From Paracoccus saliphilus (GTDB taxonomy: Bacteria > Pseudomonadota > Alphaproteobacteria > Rhodobacterales > Rhodobacteraceae): 64,000 bases of DNA. Position numbers and translations under genes: made by a program. The stretch lies in NCBI GenBank assembly GCA_003255745.1, contig QKYL01000187.1, positions 1 through 64,000 of the forward strand, in the 5' to 3' direction. Position 1 is the first letter of the stretch, and every line of letters starts with the position of its first letter. Of this stretch, positions 51,662 to 61,184 are shown piece after piece. The notes under the pieces were generated by a model. That model saw only the letters and a list, made by a program, of their open reading frames with translations. It searched no databases and was not told the origin of the DNA.

Positions 51662-53923
51662 ATGGCAGGCCTGGAGACAGGGCTCGGTTGGGACAGGCTG
51701 GCCCGCATCCGATTGCCCCGCCAATGGCGCGGGTTGCTGGGCTGGTCCATGGTGCTGGCCGGGCTGGCACTTGCCGCGGCCACGCTGCTGGTGCTTGGCC
51801 CCTTGGGGCGCGGCCTGCAGGGACAGGTCCTGCGCATCGTCCTGTTGGGCGACCTGATCTATCTGGTCCTCATCATCGGCTTCATTCTGGCGCGCATGGC
51901 GCGTCTGATTGCGGACCGCCGACGCGCAGCGCCGGCATCCCGGCTGCATGCGCGGCTGGTGGCGATCTTTGGCGGCCTGGCGCTGGTGCCCACGGTGCTG
52001 GTCGCGCTGTTCGCGGGCCTTCTGGTCAATATCGGACTCGAGGGCTGGTTTTCCGATCGCGTGCAGCAGGTCGTGGCCACGTCGCAGGCGGCGGCCGAGG
52101 CCTACCAGGCCGAACACCGCAGCGACTTGACCGAAGATGCGCGCGCCTTGGCCGGGGTCCTGACGCAGGCCGGTCGCGCCAACCCGCTGATCGAGGACGG
52201 CGAGATGCGCCAACTGCTGGCGCAGGGCCAGAGCCTGATCCAGCGCGGCCTGCGCGAAGCCTATATCATCAACGGCGCCGGAGAGATCCGCGCACGGGGT
52301 GAACGCAGCTATCTGTTCTGGTACGAGGAGCCCAGCAGCGACCAGTTGGACCAGGCGCAGACAGCCGGCATCGTGCTGATCGAGGACTGGGACAATGACG
52401 AGTTCCGTGCCTTGGTCGCCTTGCCGCCGCTGGCCGACCGCTATCTTTACGTCACCCGCGACGTGGATGGCGATCTGCTGGGGCTGGTCGACGACACCCG
52501 CGCCACCGCCGGAAACTATCGCGAGCTGGAAGAGATGCGCAGCCAGGTGCTGTTCGAATTCTCGCTGGTTTACCTGGGTTTTGCCCTGTTGCTGGTGGCG
52601 GCCGCGATCTGGCTGGCGCTGTGGTTCGCCAGCCGCCTGTCCCGCCCCATCGGCCTTCTGGCACAGGCGACCGAGCAGGTCGGCCGGGGCGATCTGGACG
52701 TGCAGGTCCCCGAACCCAGCACCGGAGACGAGATCCAGACCCTGGGCCGCGCCTTCAACCGCATGACCCGCCAGCTGAAGATGCAGCGCGAGGAGCTTGT
52801 CGAAAGCTATCGTCTTTCGGACGAACAGCGGCGGCTGTTCGACAACGTGCTGGCCTCGGTCACTTCAGGCGTGATCGGGCTGGATGCCGCCGGAGAGATC
52901 GACTTTGTCAACCGCTCGGCCAGCCGTCTTCTTGGGCTGGACCCCAAGCGTGACATTGACGCGCTGCTGTCCGAGGCGGTGCCGGAATTCGCTACTCTGT
53001 TCGAACGGCTGTCGGCTTCGGTCGCGGAAACGATTCAGGACGAGGTGCGGCTGATGCGGCAGGGGCGGGTGGAAAGCCTGCTGGTGCGCATGGCCGTGCG
53101 GCGCGGCGCCGAGGGCGACCTGGAGGGTTTCGTCGTGGCCTTTGACGACGTGACCGAGCTGGTCAGTGCGCAGCGGATGGCTGCCTGGGGCGACGTGGCC
53201 CGCCGCGTGGCGCACGAGATCAAGAACCCCCTGACCCCCATCCAGCTGTCAGCCGAACGCCTGCGCCGCAAGTTCGGCCCCCTGGCGCCCGAAAGCGACC
53301 GTGCCGCGCTGGAACAGTATACCGACGTCATCATCCGCCAGACCAACGACCTGCGCCGGATCGTGGACGAGTTCAGCCGCTTTGCCCGCATGCCCGAACC
53401 CGACCGCGCCGAGACCGACTTGGCGGGACTTCTGCGCCAGGTCGTGCTGCTGCAGCAGGACGCGCTGCACGATGCCCTGCAGGCCGAGATCCCGGACCAG
53501 CCGGTCATCGTCGATTGCGACGCGGGCATGCTGCGCCAGGCGCTGACCAACCTTCTGAAGAACGCGGGCGAGGCGATCGAGGAACGCAAGGCGGCCGAGC
53601 CCGGGGACTGGGCGCCGCTGATCCGCGTCACGATGGACACCCAGCCCGAGGCCGTCTGCATCCGCATCATCGACAACGGCATGGGCCTGCCCGCCGACCG
53701 GTCGCGCCTGTTCGAACCCTATGTGACGCTGAAAAGCCAGGGGACGGGCCTGGGCCTGCCCATCGTGAAGAAGATCGTCGAGGAGCATGGCGGCAGCCTG
53801 ACCCTGACCGATGCGCCCGACCCTCCGGGCGCCATGGCCGAAGTCCGGCTGCCGCGCGAACGGCACCCGGTCCGTGCCCCAAAGACCAAAAGCAGACAAG
53901 AAAAAGACGAGGCGACACCATGA
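51662..53923 (+). CDS. ntrY: Nitrogen sensor kinase NtrY
   Basis: Inner-membrane sensor kinase, 753 residues. It has two N-terminal TM helices (about residues 25-45 and 57-80) plus another at about 96-120, then a periplasmic domain and a fourth TM helix near 300-320, followed by HAMP (SRPIGLLAQATEQVGRGDLDV), PAS (about 380-500) and the kinase core VAHEIKNPLTPIQLSAE with His518. LTNLLKNAGEAIE, IIDNGMGLP and GTGLGLPIVKKIV complete the ATPase. It responds to an envelope signal and phosphorylates NtrX. The start may be GTG at 51653. Confidence 0.95.
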   Translation: MAGLETGLGWDRLARIRLPRQWRGLLGWSMVLAGLALAAATLLVLGPLGRGLQGQVLRIVLLGDLIYLVLIIGFILARMARLIADRRRAAPASRLHARLVAIFGGLALVPTVLVALFAGLLVNIGLEGWFSDRVQQVVATSQAAAEAYQAEHRSDLTEDARALAGVLTQAGRANPLIEDGEMRQLLAQGQSLIQRGLREAYIINGAGEIRARGERSYLFWYEEPSSDQLDQAQTAGIVLIEDWDNDEFRALVALPPLADRYLYVTRDVDGDLLGLVDDTRATAGNYRELEEMRSQVLFEFSLVYLGFALLLVAAAIWLALWFASRLSRPIGLLAQATEQVGRGDLDVQVPEPSTGDEIQTLGRAFNRMTRQLKMQREELVESYRLSDEQRRLFDNVLASVTSGVIGLDAAGEIDFVNRSASRLLGLDPKRDIDALLSEAVPEFATLFERLSASVAETIQDEVRLMRQGRVESLLVRMAVRRGAEGDLEGFVVAFDDVTELVSAQRMAAWGDVARRVAHEIKNPLTPIQLSAERLRRKFGPLAPESDRAALEQYTDVIIRQTNDLRRIVDEFSRFARMPEPDRAETDLAGLLRQVVLLQQDALHDALQAEIPDQPVIVDCDAGMLRQALTNLLKNAGEAIEERKAAEPGDWAPLIRVTMDTQPEAVCIRIIDNGMGLPADRSRLFEPYVTLKSQGTGLGLPIVKKIVEEHGGSLTLTDAPDPPGAMAEVRLPRERHPVRAPKTKSRQEKDEATP

Positions 53924-55311
53924 GCGACATTCTGATCGTCGATGACGAACGGGACATCCGCGAGCTGATCGCGGACATCCTGAAGGACGAGGGGTTCGAC
54001 ACCCGTCTGGCTGCCAATTCCGACGAGGCCGTGGCCGCGCTGAACGAACGTGAGCCGGCCCTGATGATCCTGGACATCTGGCTGAAGGACAGCCGCATGG
54101 ACGGGATCGACATCCTGAAGCAGGTCAAGCGCAACAACCCCGGCGTGCCGGTGATCATCATATCAGGTCACGGCAACATCGAGATCGCGGTCGCGGCGAT
54201 CAAGCAGGGCGCCTATGACTTCATCGAAAAGCCCTTCAACATCGACCAGCTGATGGTGGTCATCAACCGCGCGATGGAAACCAGCCGGCTGCGCCGCGAG
54301 AACAGCAGCCTGCGGCGGGGCGGGGACCACATGGCCGAGATGCTGGGCCAGTCGGTGGCCTTCAAGCGGCTGCGCGACGCGCTGGACAAGGTGGCAAAGT
54401 CGAACGGCCGGGTGATGCTGGCGGGTGAGCCCGGCACCGGCAAGGAAATGGCCGCGCGCTATATCCACGCCCACAGCCCGCGCGCCCATGCGCCCTTCGT
54501 GACCGTTCCCTGCGCCACGATCGAGCCGGAGCGCATGGAGGAGGTCCTGTTCGGCCGCGAATCGGCCGAGCGGGGGATCGAGCCGGGCCTGCTGGAACAG
54601 GCCCATGGCGGCATCATCTATTTCGACGAGGTGGGCGACATGCCCATGGGCACGCAGCCCAAGATCCTGCGGGTGCTGACCGAACAGCAGTTTGTCCGCG
54701 CGGGCGGGGCGGACCGGGTGCGGGTCGACCTGCGGGTGCTGTCCTCGACCAACCGCGACCTGGTGGCCGAGATCGCCGCCGGGCGCTTCCGGCAAGAGCT
54801 TTACGACCGCCTGAACGTCGTACCGCTGGCCGTGCCGTCGCTGGCCGACCGGCGCGACGACATCGCCATCCTGGCGCGCCACTTCATCGAGCAGTTCCAC
54901 CGCACCCAAGGGCTGACCCCGCGCGATCTGCCCGAGGAAACCGTGGCCGCCCTGCAATCCATGCGCTGGCCGGGCAACATCCGCCAGTTGCGCAACGTGA
55001 TCGAGCGCGTGCTGATCCTGGCCGAGGAAAGCGGTGCCATCCAGCCGTCGGAACTGGAACCTCAAGGGGCCACCCCTGACAACAGCGACGCCCTGAGCCT
55101 GGGGCCGGCGGTCACCGCCATGGCCCTGCGCGAGGCGCGCGAGATGTTCGAACGGGAATATCTGGTCGCGCAGATCAACCGTTTCGGCGGCAACATCAGC
55201 CGCACCGCCCAGTTCGTGGGGATGGAGCGCAGCGCGCTGCACCGCAAGCTGAAATCCCTGGGCGTGGTCGGCGGCATGCGCAGCGACGACGAGATGGCCC
55301 TGGGTCACTAG
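53920..55311 (+). CDS. ntrX: Response regulator NtrX
   Basis: A 463-residue DNA-binding regulator that partners NtrY. The receiver has VDDERDIRE and Asp52 in LMILDIWL, with FIEKPF at its end. The AAA+ domain has GEPGTGKEMAARYIH (Walker A) and GGIIYFDEVGDMP (Walker B), but no GAFTGA; where it would be, ERGIEPGLLEQA occurs. A Fis-type helix-turn-helix closes it (GNISRTAQFVGMERSALHRKL). It controls nitrogen, redox and envelope genes in related bacteria. The ATG at 53920 overlaps the ntrY stop by 4 bases. Confidence 0.95.
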   Translation: MSDILIVDDERDIRELIADILKDEGFDTRLAANSDEAVAALNEREPALMILDIWLKDSRMDGIDILKQVKRNNPGVPVIIISGHGNIEIAVAAIKQGAYDFIEKPFNIDQLMVVINRAMETSRLRRENSSLRRGGDHMAEMLGQSVAFKRLRDALDKVAKSNGRVMLAGEPGTGKEMAARYIHAHSPRAHAPFVTVPCATIEPERMEEVLFGRESAERGIEPGLLEQAHGGIIYFDEVGDMPMGTQPKILRVLTEQQFVRAGGADRVRVDLRVLSSTNRDLVAEIAAGRFRQELYDRLNVVPLAVPSLADRRDDIAILARHFIEQFHRTQGLTPRDLPEETVAALQSMRWPGNIRQLRNVIERVLILAEESGAIQPSELEPQGATPDNSDALSLGPAVTAMALREAREMFEREYLVAQINRFGGNISRTAQFVGMERSALHRKLKSLGVVGGMRSDDEMALGH

Positions 55312-55393
55312 CACCGCCGCTTGCACGCGCGGGCGCCCCGGCATAGGCAAAGGGGCGTCCGGCATCTGGGCGCAGGCGGCAAGAGGGCTGTGG

Positions 55394-56770
55394 ATGAAGA
55401 TCATCATTTGCGGGGCCGGCCAGGTCGGCTGGCAGATCGCGCGCCACCTGTCGGGCGAACGCAACGACGTCACCGTCATCGACAACAACCCCGAATTGAT
55501 CCGCCGCGCCACCGATGCGCTGGACGTGCAGGGCGTCACGGGTTTCGCCAGCCATCCCGACGTGCTGGACCGCGCCGGCGCCCGCGACGCCGACCTGATC
55601 ATCGCCGCGACCCATTCGGACGAGGTGAATATGGTCACCTGCCAGGTCGCGCATTCGGTCTTCCAGGTGCCGCGCAAGATCGCCCGCCTGCGCAGCGGCG
55701 CCTATCTGGACGCCATCTACAGCGATCTTTATCGCACCGAACACCTGCCCATTGACGTGGTCATCAGCCCGGAACGCGAAGTGGCGCTGGCGGCGCTGCA
55801 GCGGCTGTCCGCGCCCTCGACCTTTGACGTGGAAACCTTCATGGACGGCAAGATCCAGCTTCTGGGCATCGACCTGGAGCCGGACTGCCCGGCGCTGAAC
55901 ACGCCGCTGCGGCAGCTGACGGAACTGTTTTCCAGCCTGCGCGCGATCGTGGCCGGCGTGCGCCGCGACGGCCGCCTGTTCGCGCCCGAGCCGGGCGACC
56001 AGCTGTTCGCGCATGACCAGATCTATGTCTTTTCCCATGCCGAGGACGTGGCCCGCACGCTGGACATCTTTGGCAAGCCGCCGCAGAAGCAGGAGCGCGT
56101 GGCCATCATCGGCGCCGGCAATGTCGGCCTTGCCGTCGCGCAGACGCTGGAGAACCGCGCCGACCGCATCCGCGCCAAGCTGATCGAACGCGACCGCGCC
56201 CGCGCCGAATTCGCCGCCGACCGGCTGGAGCGGACCATCGTGCTGAACGGCGACGGCCTTTCGGCCGAGCTTCTGGACGAGGCGGGTGTTCCGCAGGCCG
56301 ATGCGGTTCTGGCGGTGACCGACGACGACAAGACGAACATCCTGGCCTCCGTCCGGGCCAAGCAAGCGGGCGCCAAGATGGCCATCGCGCTGATCAACGA
56401 CCCGACGCTGGTGCCGCTGATGGGCGCGCTGGACATCGACGCCTATATCAACCCGCGCGCCACGACCGTGTCGACCATCCTGCGCCACATCCGCCACGGC
56501 CGGGTGCGCGACATCTATTCCATCGGCGACGCCGAGGCCGAGGTGATGGAGGCGCAGGTCCTGTCGACCAGCCCCATGTGCGGGCGTCCGTTGCGCGACA
56601 TCGACTTCCCCGAAGGCGCACTTCTGGGGGCGGTGCGCAAGGGCGACCGGGTGGTGAAGCCCTTGGCCGACACGCGCATCGAGGAGGGCGACATCGTGCT
56701 GATCTTTGCCCTCACCAAGGACGTTCCCGAGGTCGAGCGCCTGCTGCAGGTCTCGATCGACTTCTTCTAA
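55394..56770 (+). CDS. trkA: Trk system potassium uptake protein TrkA
   Basis: Peripheral NAD-binding regulator, 458 residues, of the TrkH potassium channel. It has two RCK_N/RCK_C pairs: the first Rossmann motif is IICGAGQVGWQIARHL (residues about 3-18) and the second VAIIGAGNVGLAVAQTL (about 236-252), each followed by a 70-residue RCK_C domain. It lies 83 bases after ntrX and 10 bases before trkH, so the two Trk genes form one unit. Confidence 0.96.
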   Translation: MKIIICGAGQVGWQIARHLSGERNDVTVIDNNPELIRRATDALDVQGVTGFASHPDVLDRAGARDADLIIAATHSDEVNMVTCQVAHSVFQVPRKIARLRSGAYLDAIYSDLYRTEHLPIDVVISPEREVALAALQRLSAPSTFDVETFMDGKIQLLGIDLEPDCPALNTPLRQLTELFSSLRAIVAGVRRDGRLFAPEPGDQLFAHDQIYVFSHAEDVARTLDIFGKPPQKQERVAIIGAGNVGLAVAQTLENRADRIRAKLIERDRARAEFAADRLERTIVLNGDGLSAELLDEAGVPQADAVLAVTDDDKTNILASVRAKQAGAKMAIALINDPTLVPLMGALDIDAYINPRATTVSTILRHIRHGRVRDIYSIGDAEAEVMEAQVLSTSPMCGRPLRDIDFPEGALLGAVRKGDRVVKPLADTRIEEGDIVLIFALTKDVPEVERLLQVSIDFF

Positions 56771-56780
56771 GGGCATACCA

Positions 56781-58412
56781 ATGATCCGCATCCTGCAACG
56801 GCTGCCGCTTCTGGTCCTGCTGAGCGGGCTTGTTGCGCTGATGATGCTGGTTCCCGCGGCCTATGCCTCGACCACGGGCCATGCCGCCATTGCGCGCAAC
56901 TTCTTTTATGCGGCTCTGCTGATCCTGGTCTTCTGCGGGCTGATCGGGCTGGCGACCCAGGCCAACCCGCGGCCACAGCGGTCGCGCGAAACGTTGTTGA
57001 CCATGCTGGGGGTTTTCGGCCTGCTGCCCTTGCTGCTGGCGCTGCCCTTTGCGGAAAGCCTGCCCGACACCGGTTATTTCAACGCCTGGTGGGAAATGGT
57101 GTCCTCGCTGACGACCACAGGCGCCTCTCTTTATTCCGCCGACCTTCTGCCGACGCCGCTGCATCTGTGGCGGGCAATGTCGGGCTGGATGGGCGGCTTC
57201 TTCATCCTGGTTGCAGCCATCGCGATCCTGGCGCCCCTCCATGTCGGCGGGTTCGAGATCATGTCCAGCCCTTATGGCCGGCAGGAATACATGCAGCACC
57301 TGCCCGGTTCGGCCGATCCGCGCCGCCGCATCGCGCATCTGTCCGACCCCGCCTTCGAGACGCGGCAATCGGATGCGGGGGTGCGGCTGGCGCGGGCCGC
57401 GCTGGCGGTCGGCCCGCTTTATCTGGGGCTGACGCTGGCGCTGTGGGTGGGGCTTCTGATGCTGGGGGACCCGTCCTTCCTGGCGCTGACCCGCGCGATG
57501 GGGACGCTGTCCACTTCGGGCATCACGCCGGTCATCGGGCCCAGCAGCCAGGCTTCGGGCGTGGCGGGCGAGATGCTGGTCTTCCTGTTCCTGATCCCCG
57601 CGCTGTCACGCCGCTTCTGGCCCGGGGGCAGCCAACTGCGCGCGACTGAGAGCCTGCGCGAGGATCCCGAACTGCAGCTGGCCGCGGGCCTGGTTGCGCT
57701 GGTGGCGGCGCTGCTGTTCCTGCGCCACTTCCTGGGCGCCATCGAGGTCGGCAGCGCCGGACCCGAGGCGCCGGCGATGCTGCGCGATCTGGGCAACGGA
57801 CTGTCGGCGCTGTGGGGCGTCACGTTCAACGCGCTCAGCTATCTGACGACGACCGGCTGGAATTCGGTCGGCTGGCAGGGCGCGCGCGCTTGGTCCGGCC
57901 TGACGGCGCCGGGCCTGATCCTGGCCGGGCTTGCGATGATGGGCGGCGGGATCGCCACAACAGCAGGCGGGGTCAAGCTGTTGCGCGTTTATGCCTTGGC
58001 CCGGCACGGCCAGCGCGAGATGGAGCGGATCATCCATCCCAGTTCGGTTTCGGGGGGCGGGCGCATCGCCCGCCGGCTGCGGCGCGAGGGGGCCTATTTG
58101 GCCTTTATCTTCTTCATGCTGTTTGCCATGTCGATCGCGGCGATCGTGACGCTTGTCTCGATCCACGCCATCGAGTTCGAAACCGCGACCATCCTGTCGA
58201 TCGCTGCCCTGACGAATACCGGCCCACTGGCCGGCGCCATCCCCCTGACCCCCGCCTTCGAGGGCAGCGCGGGCATCGCCTCCGCCCCTTGGGAGGGCTG
58301 GTCCGGCCTGCCCGTATTCACCAAGGCGGTGCTGGCCGCTGCCATGATCCTGGGTCGGATTGAGACGCTGGCGGTGCTGGCGCTGTTTTCCCCCGAGTTC
58401 TGGCGGCGCTGA
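56781..58412 (+). CDS. trkH: Potassium uptake channel TrkH
   Basis: Inner-membrane K+ channel, 543 residues, with about ten TM helices in four M1-P-M2 repeats. The selectivity-filter segments are visible: SLTTTGASLYSADLL, GTLSTSGITPV, LTTTGWNSVGW and LTNTGPLAGAIPL. The gating region LILAGLAMMGGGIATTAGGVKLLR is typical. It works with TrkA encoded immediately upstream. Confidence 0.96.
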   Translation: MIRILQRLPLLVLLSGLVALMMLVPAAYASTTGHAAIARNFFYAALLILVFCGLIGLATQANPRPQRSRETLLTMLGVFGLLPLLLALPFAESLPDTGYFNAWWEMVSSLTTTGASLYSADLLPTPLHLWRAMSGWMGGFFILVAAIAILAPLHVGGFEIMSSPYGRQEYMQHLPGSADPRRRIAHLSDPAFETRQSDAGVRLARAALAVGPLYLGLTLALWVGLLMLGDPSFLALTRAMGTLSTSGITPVIGPSSQASGVAGEMLVFLFLIPALSRRFWPGGSQLRATESLREDPELQLAAGLVALVAALLFLRHFLGAIEVGSAGPEAPAMLRDLGNGLSALWGVTFNALSYLTTTGWNSVGWQGARAWSGLTAPGLILAGLAMMGGGIATTAGGVKLLRVYALARHGQREMERIIHPSSVSGGGRIARRLRREGAYLAFIFFMLFAMSIAAIVTLVSIHAIEFETATILSIAALTNTGPLAGAIPLTPAFEGSAGIASAPWEGWSGLPVFTKAVLAAAMILGRIETLAVLALFSPEFWRR

Positions 58413-58534
58413 ACCGACAGGTGTGGCCGAAATGGTATGGCTCGATTCTCCGTAAACCCGGTGCGCTTGCATGGCCTGTGGCAAGGCTCTAGATGTTACA
58501 TTTGACAGGGACAGTGAAAAACGGACGATAACCA

Positions 58535-58768
58535 ATGGCTGGCGACAAGCAGAACCTGCAGGACGCATTCCTGAACCACGTCCGCAAGGCCAAGGTGCCG
58601 GTTACCATTTTTCTGATCAACGGCGTCAAGCTGCAGGGTGTCATCACCTGGTTCGACAATTTCTGTGTCCTTCTGCGCCGCGACGGCCAGTCGCAGCTGG
58701 TCTACAAGCATGCCATCAGCACGATCATGCCAGGCCAGCCGATCAGCCTGTATGAAGGCGAGGACTGA
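58535..58768 (+). CDS. hfq: RNA chaperone Hfq
   Basis: A 77-residue Sm-like protein that forms a hexamer and pairs small RNAs with mRNAs. [29 protein letters not shown] (in pieces) is the Sm1 motif and [11 protein letters not shown] the Sm2 motif with the YKHA signature. The short length without an acidic C-terminal tail is typical of alphaproteobacteria. It abuts hflX with no gap; hfq-hflX is a conserved pair. Its 122-base upstream gap should hold the promoter. Confidence 0.98.
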   Translation: MAGDKQNLQDAFLNHVRKAKVPVTIFLINGVKLQGVITWFDNFCVLLRRDGQSQLVYKHAISTIMPGQPISLYEGED

Positions 58769-60166
58769 TTGGCAGAACTGACCGAAACCGCAGCCCGGCC
58801 GACCCGCGCCTATGTGATCCATCCTGACCTGGGCCGTGCCCGCACGCAGCGGCGCACCCCCGAACATGCGCTGGCCGAGGCCGTGGCGCTGGCGCTGGCA
58901 CTGCCCGGTATCGAGATGGTGGGATCCGAGGTCGCCAACCTGCGCGAGCCCAACCCCGGCAAGCTGTTCGGCAAGGGCAAGCTGGCCGAGATCAAGCAGC
59001 GCTTGGAGGATGCCGAGGTCGAGCTGGTGCTGGTCGACGGCCCCGTAACGCCCGTCCAGCAGCGCAACCTGGAAAAGGAATGGGGCGTCAAGCTTCTGGA
59101 CCGGACCGGGTTGATTTTGGAGATATTCGCCGACCGCGCCCGCACCCGTGAAGGCGTGCTGCAGGTCGAACTGGCGGCGTTGTCCTATCAGCGCACGCGA
59201 CTGGTCCGCGCCTGGACCCACCTTGAGCGCCAGCGGGGCGGCCTCGGTTTTGTCGGCGGTCCCGGCGAGACGCAGATCGAGGCCGACCGGCGTGCCATCG
59301 ACGAACAGATGACCCGCCTGCGCCGTCAGCTGGAGCGCGTGGTCAAGACCCGCACCCTGCACCGCGCCGCGCGGGCCAAGGTGCCTTACCCGATCGTCGC
59401 GCTGGTGGGCTATACCAACGCTGGCAAGTCGACGCTGTTCAACCGCCTGACCGGGGCCGAGGTTCTGGCCAAGGACATGCTGTTCGCGACGCTGGACCCG
59501 ACCATGCGCGCCATCCGCCTGCCGGATGCGCAGGGCGGAACCTCCGGACGCAAGATCATCCTGTCGGACACGGTGGGCTTTATCAGCGACCTGCCGACCG
59601 AACTGGTCGCGGCTTTCCGCGCCACGTTGGAAGAGGTGCTGGAGGCCGACCTGATCCTGCATGTCCGCGACATCAGCCACCCCGAAACCGAGGAACAGGC
59701 CGAGGATGTGGCCGACATCCTGGACAGCTTGGGCGTGGACGAGGACGTGGCCGCCATCGAGGTGTGGAACAAGATCGACGCCCTGGGCCCCGAGACGCGC
59801 ACCGCGCTGCGCCGCACCGACGCCCGCACCGAGGGCGTGCAGGCGGTCAGTGCCCTGACTGGCGAGGGATTGGACGACCTGATCGGCGCCATCGACCGGC
59901 TGCTGGGCGAGGTTCTCGACGAGCCGCGGCTGGAAGACCGGATGGTGCTGGACTTTGCCGACGGTCGCAGCCGCGCCTGGCTGCACGAGGCCGGCGTGGT
60001 CGAGCGCGAGGAGGCCGGCGAGGATGGCCTGATCCTCCACCTGCGCTGGACCGAGCGGCAGAAGGCCGGCTTTGCAGCCCTGACCGGCGGCGACGACGCG
60101 GCCGATGATGACGAAGATGACGGCCCCGATGAGCGGCGGCTTGGCGGCTGGCACCCGGCCGACTGA
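58769..60166 (+). CDS. hflX: GTPase HflX
   Basis: Ribosome-associated GTPase, 465 residues, which rescues or splits stalled ribosomes under stress. The N-terminal domain has NLREPNPGKLFGKGKLAEIK and ERQRGGLGFVGGPGETQIEADRR (in pieces), the HflX signature. The G domain starts with ALVGYTNAGKSTLFNRL (G1), continues with LSDTVGFISDLP (G3) and NKID (G4). The start is a TTG directly after the hfq stop, with GAGG upstream, so translation is coupled. An acidic C-terminus (DDAADDDEDDG) is notable. Confidence 0.96.
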   Translation: MAELTETAARPTRAYVIHPDLGRARTQRRTPEHALAEAVALALALPGIEMVGSEVANLREPNPGKLFGKGKLAEIKQRLEDAEVELVLVDGPVTPVQQRNLEKEWGVKLLDRTGLILEIFADRARTREGVLQVELAALSYQRTRLVRAWTHLERQRGGLGFVGGPGETQIEADRRAIDEQMTRLRRQLERVVKTRTLHRAARAKVPYPIVALVGYTNAGKSTLFNRLTGAEVLAKDMLFATLDPTMRAIRLPDAQGGTSGRKIILSDTVGFISDLPTELVAAFRATLEEVLEADLILHVRDISHPETEEQAEDVADILDSLGVDEDVAAIEVWNKIDALGPETRTALRRTDARTEGVQAVSALTGEGLDDLIGAIDRLLGEVLDEPRLEDRMVLDFADGRSRAWLHEAGVVEREEAGEDGLILHLRWTERQKAGFAALTGGDDAADDDEDDGPDERRLGGWHPAD

Positions 60167-60194
60167 GCCCTGCGGGGCCGGTGCCCGCGCCATT

Positions 60195-60248
60195 TGCAGA
60201 ACCATGCGTCGCGGACCGATTCCCCCTGTACGCGACGCATGACCTGCA
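60195..60248. terminator. Long inverted repeat between hflX and the sugar kinase gene
   Basis: GCAGAACCATGCGTCGCG and CGCGACGCATGACCTGC pair over 17 bases with a small imperfection around a 17-base loop. It lies 28 bases past the hflX stop and just before the end of the convergent kinase gene. Lacking a U tract, it may act as a bidirectional Rho-dependent stop or processing site. Confidence 0.5.
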
Positions 60249-60251
60249 ATC

Positions 60252-61163
60252 TCAAGCCGGCATCTCCTTTGCCCAAGGCGGATTGGCGCCTGGGCGTGAC
60301 ACGGTCACCGACGCCGCCTGCGCGCCCAGGGTCAGGGCAGCGCGGATCTGGTCGGGCGTGATCCCCGCGATCCCCTCTTTCGTCAGCAGGCCCTGGCGGT
60401 CCAGGCTGGCCAGCACGGCCGCGTTGAACGTGTCGCCCGCGCCGATCGTGTCCGCGACGGTGGTGCGGACGGCGGGAACGGTGACCGTCTCGCCCGCCCA
60501 GATGGCCTTGGCGCCGGCCTCGCCGCCGGTCTGCAGGACCAGCCGAGGTCCGGTCGCCAGCACCGCCCGCGCCGCTTCCTCGGGGGTCAGATCCGGATAC
60601 AGCCATTCCAAATCGTCCGAGGACAGCTTGACGATGTCGGCCATCGGCAGCAGGCGGTCCAGCCGGGCGCGATAGGCCGCGGGGTCGGTGATAAAGAAGG
60701 GCCGGATATTGGGATCGATCATCACCGGCAGGCGGTGGTGATGCGCCGCGATCAGCCTCTCGATCGTGGCGCCGCAGGGGTCGGGCACCAAACTGATCCC
60801 GCCCGCGAACAGGGCCGCCACGCTGGCGGGCAGGGCCGGAACATCCTCGGGGCGCAGCATCCGCCCGGCCGAACCCTCGTCATAGAAGGAATAGCGCGCC
60901 TCGCCATCGGTCAGTGTCACCAGGGCCAGCGTTGTCAGGCGGTCGGTGCGCGGGCATAGCGTGGTGTCGACCCCCGCCTCGTCCAGCGGCGCCAGGATCT
61001 GCGCGCCAAAGGGATCGCGGCTGATCGGCCACAGATATCCGGTCCGCTGCCCCAACCGGCCAAGCGCGATGGCGGTGTTATAGACAGCGCCCCCCGCCAG
61101 CGGACGAAAACAGCCGTCCTGCGGCACCATGTCGATCAGCGATTCGCCTGCACACAGGATCAT
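60252..61163 (-). CDS. PfkB family carbohydrate kinase (fructokinase-like)
   Basis: A 303-residue ribokinase-fold sugar kinase. MILCAGESLIDMVPQDG and GGAVYNTAIALGRLG form the sugar-binding N-terminus, VMIDPNIRPFF and VKLSSDDLEWLYPD the middle, and TIGAGDTFNAAVL is PfkB motif 2 with the catalytic Asp. Fructose is the best guess by resemblance to fructokinases of this order; other ketoses cannot be excluded. No sugar transporter gene is near. It converges on hflX and lies 21 bases downstream of the zinc-ribbon gene stop region on the same strand. Confidence 0.88.
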   Translation of the reverse strand: MILCAGESLIDMVPQDGCFRPLAGGAVYNTAIALGRLGQRTGYLWPISRDPFGAQILAPLDEAGVDTTLCPRTDRLTTLALVTLTDGEARYSFYDEGSAGRMLRPEDVPALPASVAALFAGGISLVPDPCGATIERLIAAHHHRLPVMIDPNIRPFFITDPAAYRARLDRLLPMADIVKLSSDDLEWLYPDLTPEEAARAVLATGPRLVLQTGGEAGAKAIWAGETVTVPAVRTTVADTIGAGDTFNAAVLASLDRQGLLTKEGIAGITPDQIRAALTLGAQAASVTVSRPGANPPWAKEMPA

Positions 61164-61184
61164 GCCCGTTCCCTCTTTTGCCGC

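Noticed and set aside
58502..58530. TTGACA with a possible -10 just upstream of hfq
   Set aside because: The -10 would end 4 bases before the ATG, placing the start inside the gene; it is more likely chance.
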